Shown here in pieces: positions 36,471-47,400 of a DNA stretch of 64,000 nucleotides. Location: positions 45,196,333 to 45,260,332 of the forward strand of contig NC_092686.1 of the NCBI RefSeq assembly GCF_964275005.1. The letters are read 5' to 3'. Source of the stretch: Diadema setosum (Eukaryota; Echinodermata; Echinoidea; Diadematoida; Diadematidae). Under the pieces are notes generated by a model. The model was not told the DNA's origin, did no database searches, and saw only the letters and a program-made list of their open reading frames with translations. Numbering within the stretch: the first letter of the stretch is position 1; the number at the start of each line of letters is the position of its first letter. The position numbers and the translations under genes were made by a program.

Positions 36471-38772
36471 TTTTTTCAACGATGTTTATTCTGTTCCATT
36501 CAAAGTAATAGAAAAAAAATAACAATTTTCATTTGCTACAATTGAAATGACGAAAATATACATTTGTGATCATAATAGCAAATTTGCTATTGCTGTACAT
36601 AATGACATAACAAAAATTACATTTTCATGAACAATTATCAAATTACATACAGTCACTTCCCCTATGCTCTCAAAAAAATTGCTTAAATTTAACAGTGATA
36701 ATTCAATTCTTCTAGCATTAATCTTAATAATCATCCAAATGAATTATGCAGCAAAATTATACAGTATTAAATAATGGAACCATATTATTTATCAACCAAT
36801 ACCCGCCCACCTATACTAACTCATATCCCTTACTGAGTCCCTATGATCACCCCCACCAGTTCCCTCCCTTCCTGTTTCCTCCCCCACCCCTATCTGTACA
36901 CATGCAACACACAAACACACACAAAACACACCCATACACACACACACATACACATGCACCTAATTTGGTTAACTGTTCTTGCCTACACATCACAATATAG
37001 TAAATATAGTTATATAATCAGCCCGCCAACAGGCTGACAGGAACGCATGGGAAAGGAGGGGGAGAAAATACAAAACAACACAAGAGAAAAAAAAAGAAGA
37101 AGAAGAAGAGGAGGAGGAATGAAGGAAAGGAAAAAAATGAAGAAAAGAAAGAGTGGAATACTATGGAAACATTACAATTTTCATAAAAGTCACAGACGTT
37201 GCACGTAGCTTCAGACTGGTTTATTCAACGAAGTCTCAAAATATTCCCATTTTGTAAATGTACATGTAGCATCCCAGCCTTGGTCGCAAGGATTTTTTCC
37301 TCATTTATTAATTCAACAATAATCTTTTGCATCTTTTCTCCAGTGGGTAACTTATTTCCCGTTCTAGATTTAAAAATGATGTATTTTGTTAAGATAATCA
37401 AAGTATTTACACATTTTGATCTATTTGAATAACCAGAGATTCCCCCAAATATATCTCTCCAATCCATATTCCTTAACTCATTTATATCGAAATAATTAAT
37501 TATGAATTCCCATAACGGTTTCACTTTAACACAGTGTAAAAATAAATGCAGATAAGTTTCAGGCTCATGTTGGCAGAAGGAACAAAGGCTGTCTGTTACA
37601 AAACCAACTTCATTAAACGCTCCTTAGTGTAAACTATGCCATGTAACATCATAAATTGAAATTCTCTATATTTTCTTATCAATCTACACTTACTCGGTTT
37701 AATAAAAAGATCTTTTATTTCTTTGTTTGTATAATCATAGCTACTGTGGTCATCTTTAATTTGTAAAACATAAGATGACTGTAAATCTTCCACCATAGCC
37801 TCATATATTTTTCTCGATTTTAAAACTTGCAAATTTACTCTCTGACCAGAAAAAAAAAATCAATTTTAAGTCAAAGTTTGTGGAATCAACTTGCTGAAGT
37901 GTACCTGCTCTCATAGAGTCTTTCCATTTCTGGGGTATAGCATTAAATATATCATTCAGTTTAAGCAATTCTTCTACCTTAAAACCAAGACCCAAGCTTT
38001 GAAAATGTGACTGAGATCTCAAATGACCGTTATCTAATATATCTTGTATTGTAATTATTCCTGCATCAAATAAATCTCTATGAAAAAACATCCTACCTGC
38101 TATGCGTACACTCCTATTATTGAATATTATTGGATTTACAACCTCATTTTCCAATTGTCTATATTTATAGATATCGAGCCAAACCTTCGATATTTCCGAA
38201 TAAAAAGGTGGTACATTATCTGTCATAATAGATGAATCAAAGTCACACATAAACAGGAATCTACCTCCTACAGTACTAAAACAGAAGTCAAAAAATAATT
38301 TCCACCCAACTTCTTTTTCTCCATATAGAAGGTGTTTTAGCCACATAATACGTTGTGCCTTAACAAATAACCGAAAGTTCGTCATTCTTAAACCCCCAAA
38401 CTCATATCTTGATACATAATATTTCTCTTTATACGGTCTTTGCCATGCCATAAGAAATCAAAGGTAATTTTTTCGACTTCTGAAAATACCCACTGAGGAA
38501 CAACAATAAGTGATGCTACATAATTTAATTTTGACAAGGCGAATGTTTTCATAAGATGTATTTTTCCCATAAGTGTTAAATCTCTTTCTTTCCACCATCC
38601 TAAAAGACTTTTTATCTTACTTAGTATTTCTTTAAAATTTAAATTCTCTTTTGCCTTAACATCTAAGGAAAAATAAATTCCTAATATTTTGATTTCTTGA
38701 ACAAAATTCCCAAACAAATGAATATTTGGCCTATCTTTTTCCTCCCCAAGCCATAAGAAATTAGTCTTCCCT

Positions 38773-39396
38773 TTATTTATTTTGAGACCACTTATTTTCC
38801 CCAAATTCATCAAATAAAAATTGTAACCTTTTAATTGAACCCTCATCTTTCACAAACAAAGAAATATCATCCGCGTATAAAATTTGTTTTATTTCATTTT
38901 GGCCAAATTTAATTCCATTAATATCCTTATCTTTTCTTATAGCTCCAGCTAAAGTTTCCATAGCTAATAAAAATATATATGGAGACAGAGGATCACCCTG
39001 CCTCACACCCCGTTTGATATTAAAGTACCCCGTTGAGTTTCCACCGTTCATAACACAGCTACTGATATCCGTGTACAAGACTTCAACCCAAAATTGAAAT
39101 GAATTCCCGAAACCAAATAATTGCAGAATTTTAAATAAAAAGATATGCGCTACCGAATCAAATGCTTTCTCAAAGTCCACCGCAACTAGATAACCGCAAG
39201 GATGTTCCAATGCATGAAAAAGAATGTCATCTATTATTCTTACAGCTTCTCCGATATTTCTGTTTTTCATATAGCCTACTTGATCATGATGAATAATTTC
39301 CGGTAACACCTTTTGAATCCTTTTGGCTAATATTTTTGATAAAATCTTATAGTCAACATTTAACAAAGTAATAGGTCTATAATTTTGAACATACAT
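38773..39396 (-). CDS. LINE reverse transcriptase palm segment
   Basis: 207 residues: NYRPITLLNVDYKILSKIL, VAVDFEKAFDS (motif A), GVRQGDPLSPYIFLLAME (motif B) and ILYADDISLF (motif C with intact ADD). A frame change separates it from the endonuclease part and another from the thumb region. Confidence 0.85.
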   Translation of the reverse strand: MYVQNYRPITLLNVDYKILSKILAKRIQKVLPEIIHHDQVGYMKNRNIGEAVRIIDDILFHALEHPCGYLVAVDFEKAFDSVAHIFLFKILQLFGFGNSFQFWVEVLYTDISSCVMNGGNSTGYFNIKRGVRQGDPLSPYIFLLAMETLAGAIRKDKDINGIKFGQNEIKQILYADDISLFVKDEGSIKRLQFLFDEFGENKWSQNK

Positions 39397-39428
39397 ACCA
39401 TCTTTACCTTCCTTCTCTATAAGTGTAA

Positions 39429-40604
39429 TTACTCCTTTTGAGATGTAGACAGTTCCCCCCTATTATATGCCTCATTTAGTGTTTCAACTAAAATATCTCC
39501 TAAAACTGGCCAAAAAGTATTATAAAACTCCACAGTAAATCCATCATTTCCCGGAGACTTATTAACTTTCATTTCCTTCAAAACTTCATAACATTCATTT
39601 TTAGTTACTTCACCTTCACATAAATTTCTACTTTCTTCATTTAATTTGGGAATACCAGATAAAAACATCAACTTTTCATTTTCAAAAATATCACAAGCAG
39701 AATACAATTTTTCATAAAATGTTCTAATAATTTTCAAAATCTCATTTTTATCTGACACTATTTCTTTCTTTTCATTGTATACTTCTTTAATAACACTTTT
39801 CCTTTTCTTAGATTTCAACAACTGTTCAAAATACTGTGTTTTCTGTTCTCCCTCTTCATACCACTCTGCTCTTGACCTGATTCTCAGACCTTGGCGAGAA
39901 TAATCATACAAATTGTTTAGTGCTGTTTTTTTCTCTTCAATTTCATCCGTTATAAATTTTACAGGTAAAGTCAATAATTGAGTTTGTAAATGACTTATTT
40001 CTGATTCTAACTTTTCTATTTCCTTTCTCCTTCGTTTTGCCTTCTCCTTCGAATAATTGATTATAATATTTCTCATTTTCATCTTTAAAAAATCCCAAAA
40101 AAGTAATTTATCCTGCATTTCTGGAATCAATTGTTCCCTTAATTGATAAATTTTCTCATTCAACATATTAATAAACTCAAGATCTGCACATAAACTATTA
40201 TTAAATTTCCAACAAGATTTACCAAATGAAAATTTATCTGCTAGATTCTTAAGTTGTAATAAAATACAAGAATGATCAGGTGTAATTGACGTAATGATAT
40301 CGCACTTATTAACCAAATTAAGTGCATTAGAGGAAAAAAACCAATAGTCTAAACGACTTTGAACGATTGGCCACTTTTGCCTAAAAGTAAATTCCCTTTT
40401 ATCCGGGTTTCTTTTTCGCCACACATCTTCTAGCTCATACCTTCTCAAAAATTCTTCCAATTTCTCATTAAACTTAGTTTTTATAATATTCTTTTGCCCC
40501 ATATAATCTAATTTTCCATTCATGAGTATATTGAAATCTCCCCCTAAAACTACGAGCTGAGAAGGATCATACAATTCCGCTATCTTAGTATTTAGCTTAT
40601 CCAA
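39429..40604 (-). CDS. LINE endonuclease C-terminal half and connector
   Basis: 391 residues, open from just inside the truncated 5' end. Endonuclease motifs GGDFN (near residue 21), SRLDYWF (near 83) and TPDHSCI (near 108) are present; the N-terminal catalytic residues are lost with the truncation. The C-terminal half leads into the RT with MKVNKSPGNDGFTVEFYN. No host role. Confidence 0.8.
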   Translation of the reverse strand: MDKLNTKIAELYDPSQLVVLGGDFNILMNGKLDYMGQKNIIKTKFNEKLEEFLRRYELEDVWRKRNPDKREFTFRQKWPIVQSRLDYWFFSSNALNLVNKCDIITSITPDHSCILLQLKNLADKFSFGKSCWKFNNSLCADLEFINMLNEKIYQLREQLIPEMQDKLLFWDFLKMKMRNIIINYSKEKAKRRRKEIEKLESEISHLQTQLLTLPVKFITDEIEEKKTALNNLYDYSRQGLRIRSRAEWYEEGEQKTQYFEQLLKSKKRKSVIKEVYNEKKEIVSDKNEILKIIRTFYEKLYSACDIFENEKLMFLSGIPKLNEESRNLCEGEVTKNECYEVLKEMKVNKSPGNDGFTVEFYNTFWPVLGDILVETLNEAYNRGELSTSQKE

Positions 40605-40619
40605 AAATTCAAAAAATTA

Positions 40620-41125
40620 CAATCGCACACACACACACGCACACACACTCACATAAAAAAGGTAGGGCTAGCCGTACAAAAACCCATCATGCTCCTTGTC
40701 TGTGTCCACGTGAAACCCAAGTGACAAGCCCATGATATGAGAAACCCATACTTGTAGGCCTATCAACTTTTCACATCTCTGCCCTTGGCTGCCTACAAGG
40801 GACCCTTGAAGGATGACCCTCGAGTAGCCCTTGGCCAACTCCAACCCGGTTTACCCACCTTTTACCCATGTTTACCCACGACGTGGGCCCCATATGGGGT
40901 TGTTGGCTGGGTGTGTCCACACGGAGCGAAACTACGAGTGAGGACCTCCCCCCCCCCCCCCCCCCCCACCACCCGTGGCTGGTTTCAAGCGTAAACCCGA
41001 AAGATGTCTTGTGGTTCTAATCATCGACTAAACTTTGAGATTGCTAACTTTCGAGACTAATCGAAGCTAATCATCGAGAGTTAAGTTTTAGCGTGTGAAC
41101 GTATCTTATAATCAAGCGTGTTCTT
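40620..41125. other. (CA)n border, then intergenic with a C run
   Basis: CA-rich text at 40623-40652 marks the 5' border of the LINE. A 19-base C run lies near 40949. Nothing else recognised. Confidence 0.5.
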
Positions 41126-41129
41126 GTCT

Positions 41130-41468
41130 GGTTCTGGGAATACCCATGTACACTTGAGAATCCCAACGTTGATTTGATATCTTACCTGTCTACAGTGGCC
41201 CAATGAAAACATTGAATGAGTTGTTCCCATGACTGCGAAATGGGCGTTCCCTGAGTATTGAGTTCAATGTGCCATGGTGAACATCACATAATTTTTCGTC
41301 AGTGATCATTTTATCGTCGTGCAGTGCTCTTGGAAGGAGTGCAATACCGTACTGTACCCCTAGTTTGCCGATGTACTGTTTTTCCAGGTGATCCGCAGCA
41401 GCACGAACACTCCTCATTTTCTTGATTTTGGCTCTCTTCTTGCATTGACGGCGAAGAAAGAGACAATC
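41130..41468 (+). promoter_or_regulatory. 5' flank and leader of copy D
   Basis: Paralogous to 26046-26469 (shared GGGAATACCC, TTTTTCGTCAGTGAT, GATCCGCAGCAGCACGAAC). GACGGCGAAGAAAGAGACAATC runs straight into the ATG, without the leader intron inferred in B and C. TSS not visible. Confidence 0.4.
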
Positions 41469-44400
41469 ATGGCCAGTAGTGGGCAGGTACCACCCGCGGA
41501 CCGCCAACGAACGCACGGCGTCTGTGGCACTGTCGTACAGGTGATGAGGCAACACGCCACAATTGGTGTCGAGGGACAGGGCTTTCGTGGGGACAGTGCC
41601 CGGCTGCACTGCGCGGCCATACGGAGAACGATGGACGCCAAAATAGATGACCTCACCGCCTTCATACATAACGGTATTGGATTTCGTCCTATTACTATAC
41701 ACGTAAGGCAGGGATAGATATGTTCTATCCTGAATGTTTGGAGGTTGTTATGGCTGTTTTCACTCAGAAAGACGGGAGATGAAATGACAATTTAAAGTGT
41801 GTCTCGGGTGTGAAAAAAACAGAGAAACAGACAGACTTATAGAGAAAGAGAGACTGTGTTAGTGTGTGAAGGGAGACGCAAATTTCCTAAACAACTGTCA
41901 AATGTTTTCTGCACTAATAAGCATAAAAATGCTAGTCATGGCGAATGCCATCAAAATCAAACTTACCACATGCATGAAAATGACATAAGGTTGTCAGTAA
42001 GATATGACTGAGGTTACAGGAGCTGGTTAATCCAGAAGTTCGGGAAAATTTACTTACTTATTTGAGTGTCTCATCATTTGATGTAATTTTTTCCTCCGTT
42101 GGTGTAATTTCATTTTAATTTCATTTCCACTTTGTGATGAAATGTTTTGCTTCAGCAAGTGGCTAATATTATACAAGTCCATTGACAAACATATTGCTAA
42201 ATTAAAAACATGATAATGCATGATAGAAAACATGACACACAGCGTAGTAGAGAAAATTATAATCATTACCGTGATTACAGATTTAAAAAAGTACACCATA
42301 CGTGAAATCAAGAACAAGAGCTGGTTTTCGAATGTTTATACAATCAGGATCATGTCTATGCCTATGTTAAAGTGCTTCTACTGTTACTAAAAGCATTGAA
42401 ACCCAACATTTCACTCCCATCCAAAATTTCATTGCATTCTTTAACACCTCTGTGATGTGAGGGGGGGGGGGGAGGGTGGCGGGAGTGGGGGTTAGGGCTT
42501 TATGGGTGCGCGCAAACTGAAAAAAAATAAATGGAATGATCAGATATTCGCAAAACAGGTTTTGATCAAACAGTTCCCGAATTTGTGATATGCTGCATCA
42601 GCAGAAATCAACATTTTTGGAAGTCAGAAGATATTTAATCTATGTCTAAATATGAACTTTTTATTAATAAAATATTTTTATATATAACACACATACATAC
42701 ATATATATTATTTTATACAACCTTTTATACAATGATAAAATCTGCTTTGCATAGCACTTATATAACTTAGAAAAGTTTGTTAAGTTGTATGCATGGTCCT
42801 ATTCATTTTGCGATATCCATCAATCTTGACATCAAGCAAGATGCGATGTGCTACTTGTTCGTGAATACTTTATTTGATAGGACCTGTGTACATTTGTATC
42901 ATTAATATTTTGAAGTCGGTTTTGGGGGTGTCATTTAACTAACCGTACTTTAGTGGCTCATGGCTATCATTTTGTAAATTATTGTTAGATATTCCATGGA
43001 GCTATGTAGCTCCATGGATATTCCAATCACACTCGATTTAACACTGATGACAACCAACCTGGGTAAGATATTGGCGAGACTTCAGCGAAATGAATTGTGC
43101 AATCGATTGCCTCATCGAAATGTATTGCGCAACCGATTGCCTCATGGAGATGTAATGCGCAATCAATTGCTTCAGTGAGATGTAATGCGCAATCGATTAC
43201 CTCATCGAGATGTATTGCACAACCAATCACATCATCGACACATTGTTTCAGACAATATTTCATTTCGATTCAATCATCCATCCTTGATTATAATTGAACA
43301 CTCAGTTATTGTTACTAGCTGCGTGACATTTCAAACATATTACAAAATTTTACAAAGTAATTCTTAGGACTGTCATTGTGTCAATTTCTAATTATTCTAC
43401 TATACACAAATAATACACAGTAGCTGCTGCACAAATATTTTTTTCCCCTTCCACAGGGTGTTTTATTTTATGCTGCACAAATATATTCATCCCCGCAACA
43501 ATTATTAAATAATAAAATCAATTCTTGATAATGGGTCAACAAAACCAATATATGTGTAAAATATACAATACAAAATACACCCATTAACTGCGTTCATATA
43601 CTTGTCTCAGCAGTAAGTAGTGAATAATAGAGTGGATTATTTTTAAGGGGTCAACAAAAAACATACATACCAATATACACACATACATACAAAAGCGATA
43701 CAAAATGTATACATGATCAATGTCTTTATAATCCATACCTATAAATCAACATTACTCCTCCATCGCCCGAATCACCTCATCAACACTTCCCACTCTATAG
43801 GCATAAAATCATACTCCAAGTATACCTCACTCCAGCACAGATACAAGCGCATAAGCACACACACACGCACACACACCACGAACATAGAACCTGTTCACCA
43901 ACAATCGACCAAACAACAAACATGCACACACGCACAATCACACACAAACACACACAAAGAAATTGTAGCTATAGATGTGGAGTTAAGATCACCGTGTTAT
44001 TGAGTGATTCCATTTCCTGCTGTTCATAGTCTCGCTTCCAGACCCTCTGCTCATACTATTTCGCTATTCAGGATATAGACGCCCTCAACGTCGAAAACTA
44101 GTATAGTTTAAGTTGGTCAAAGTCCAGTTGGCAAAGGGTCTAGAAACCAGACTATGCTGTTCAAGGCCAGCGTACCTCGTATCATTGCTTATTTCCTTTC
44201 TTCTTCTCGACTTTCTAACATTCTTTCTGTAATTTCTCTTATCAATGGGGGAGTGTTCTGTTCCTACTAATCGATAATTGACAAATAATTTCACCCGAGA
44301 TCCCGTATTTCTTATCTAAAGCCAAACAGATTCCCTAAAATCAAACAGGAAATTGGCAACATATCACGAATCATTTAGTGATATGCGTTGCCAGTTTACG

Positions 44401-47400
44401 GCTTTGCTGCAAAAATGCACACTGCACTGTACTACTACGGAAGAGACAGCGCTGAACCCGGGCAGCAGCTGAGCACATGATGTCATGGCAAGTCAAGCGA
44501 TTTCTTCCAAATACAAATTAACGAGTTCGTCGGTACTCTCGGGTTAAAGCTGTTTGCTGGTACGTAGGCGAAAATTGCAGTCTCCATGTCTATTCACGAT
44601 ATAAAAAAAAAAAAAAAAAATAAAAAATCACTTTTATTGCCGCACATGCCCTGTATGAAAACTGTTCAGTTCTGACTATTTCACTCTATCATAATGAAAT
44701 ACAAAATCGGACATACTTAAAGCCAAATATGATTTCAAATTGTTAATTTTCTACTTCCCACCATCGATTCGGCAGAGATTGTTTGACTTTAAGGGAACCC
44801 TAACCCAAAGAGCAACGTAGATTGAGTGAAAGCAGCAACATTGGAAAAATACATCAGTGAAAATTTGAGGAAAATCGGACAATCAATGCAAAAGTTATAA
44901 ATTCAAAGTTTTGGTGTTGGAACCACTGGATGAGGACACTACTAGAGGTTTATGACGTGTGTGTGTGGACAACAATATTAAAATGATAAAGAAAATTCCA
45001 CAACAATTCATTTTTCATGAAAATTACACATTCCATGAACTTGATACTGACATATGGGTAGCAATTCCCATTCCCCTCCCCCCCCCCCCCCCGCTTTCTG
45101 AAATCGGTTAGACAAGTCCTCTTTCATTATGTTAGAAATGTGACTTTTATGTGGAATTTTCTTTATATTTACATTATATTGATGTCCACACACACGTCAT
45201 TACCTCTAGTAGTCTCATCATGGAGCGGTTCTGTCTTAATGAGACTACATCTGAAATTGTAAGAAAGCTTAGCACTTTACATATTTTTGATATAAAGAGT
45301 AAATCCGCATTTATTCAACAAGACGAGGAAATTGAGATCATAGAATTAAAGGCTTGAGGCGTTACGCACTGAAACTTGTTCATAAAACATGACCAAAATA
45401 TAGCCAACACGATGACTTCAGTACCCAAGCAAACTAGACCTATGTGTTATTGATTGATGATTTATAGTTGATTGCTGTAAATTACAGCTTTCAACAGACC
45501 CTGTGGCATAACAAAAATAAATAACCATAATAATTATTATAGTATGAGGAGGCGATAGTCATGTAATATGTAATTATTGTACAAATTTTCCATTATTCTT
45601 GCAGGGGACCGGGTGATCATGGTTCTCGAGAAGATGTCTGATTTGCCCCTACAACATCAGAGAGGAAATAGTAAGTGGAACGTGTTTACCGTGCAACGTA
45701 ACGTCACAACAGCCCCACGTCCTGCTGCCTTCTCTTCTCCAGCTGGCTACATGGACATGACCACTGATCAGCTTCAAGCTCCGCAGGGCCGCAGTCGGCT
45801 GCAGTCGGCCAAACTCCTCATCTCCATCCGACAGATACTGTCCGTCTGGAACGTGGTCGATCTCGCCACATTCATCAATCTATGGCGCTGCAAATCAACT
45901 GGCTTCTCAGAAGACGCAAATTCCCTGCGTCGCTTCGTTGATGACTGCCTCGCTGGAGTGTACTGTGAGTTCTCCGGCGGGAAATTGAAGCTGTACCTGG
46001 GCTTCGATGAAGAGGAAATCGGAAGAGAAATGAAGCGAAGATTTACTGCTTGTAGGAAGCAACAGCCACGAATGCGCGAGATTATCGACATCGTTGAGGA
46101 CGCACGTGTGGTAGAAACTCCAGAAGACATGGACGCCATCTTGGATCCTATCCTGAAGAAAGCGGCACCCAGAGAAAAGGTTGTTGCTGTCGACTGCGAG
46201 GGAGTATATTTCGGTAAGTTTTACGGGTCGATGTTGACTAGTAGGCCTAATTCAACACTCGAAATCCTTAAGCAACGGAGGTACCTCAACAATTAGGGGC
46301 TTTTACAAGAGTGTATAAGTTTAAAGTATATATTCAGCGCAGATGACATTGTAATGTCACGATTTTTAGATACAAACACTAATTAAGATCAAGCTGTCGA
46401 ATACATGATGACCAAACTTACAAATGTTTTTTTTTTTTTCCAAGATCGTCCAGATCGAACCGTAACTCTCATTCAGCTGGCAACCATGGATGGTCACGTG
46501 TACATTTTCGATATCAAAAAGAACCATAACCTTCTGAAATCGGGGAAACTAAAACAGCTGCTAGAGGATCCTTACATCATCAAGGTGGGTAGAGTGCTTT
46601 ACAATGTGTTTCCACATCAGTTTTCGTTGAGAGACAAAATACGTCTCGTTGTTATCACCGGTAAAGTGAATTAGTTGTTGTGGCTCGTGGGTATATAACA
46701 TTGACCTAAGTTACCCTCTACTGCCCCTCTCGGTATAGCCTTGGCAGATACTATCTGATACTGTGTAGTGCAGGCTATCTAATCGGGGAGGGGGGGGGGG
46801 ACCGTAGGTTATTCTCTCAGAATAATAATAATAATAATAAAGTCTTATTTACCCAGGGTAGCCTCTTCAGTGTTGCCACTGCTCTACCAGAGGGTCCTGC
46901 CATTATTATTACCCTAGCGTTGCCAGGTACCCATTTATACACCTGGGTCGAGAGGGATATAGTGGGTAAATACATCTTGTCCAAGGACGTAAGCACTGGG
47001 CGGGATTCGAACTCGGGTCTTCCGATCGGGAGTCGGGAGTCTTATACACTATGCCACAGCGCCCCCAATCCATCCGAGCACTTGATACAAGAGGTATCGC
47101 TGACTCCTGGACACTTTTCCAAGGAGTGGAATTGGAAGAAATTCCAGTACTTTCACATCCTTCTACCTTAAAGATGTCACTACTCGAGGCACAATATTTT
47201 CACGGGGAGTCCTTGCTTGTCGCCATATTGCCCTTAACTAATTACTTGGCATCAGAAGCCGCTGTCATGTGTTATACAATATGTTGCTTCTGAGGCATCG
47301 CTCAAGTTACTTGAATACTGTAAGCAGGTATCTTGAACCTCAATGATTAAGAGTTTGCATGTTATGAGTTCTTGTGATATTCCTGGGATTAATCAACCGC

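Larger units (their letters stand above)
36470..40615 (-). mobile_element. 5'-truncated L1/Tx1-type LINE
   Basis: The coding part runs from about 40604 down to 37225. It starts inside an AP-type endonuclease (VVLGGDFN, QSRLDYWFFS, ITPDHSCIL) and continues through a lysine-rich connector into a full reverse transcriptase. The C-terminal domain ends with LIILTKYIIFKSR. About 750 bases of 3' untranslated sequence follow. Roughly five frame changes split the reading frame, so it is inactive but fairly young by its otherwise clean motifs. Endonuclease N-terminus and any ORF1 are missing. Both borders touch (CA)n. Confidence 0.85.
41674..45604 (+). other. Intron 1 of copy D
   Basis: Contains the 30-bp minisatellite, the TAGTCT MITE and an R2 copy listed separately, plus G, C and A runs. 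The last 200 bases align with the end of intron 1 in copy C (GACTTCAGTACCCAA, TTTCAACAGA-CCTGT). Confidence 0.6.

Noticed and set aside
43027-43263. Repeat protein gene with ten-residue units
   Set aside because: Explained by the 30-bp minisatellite inside an intron.
46980-47068. Possible tRNA gene on the minus strand
   Set aside because: Clear SINE: the same head plus body recurs at 57318-57535, and no intact acceptor stem is seen.
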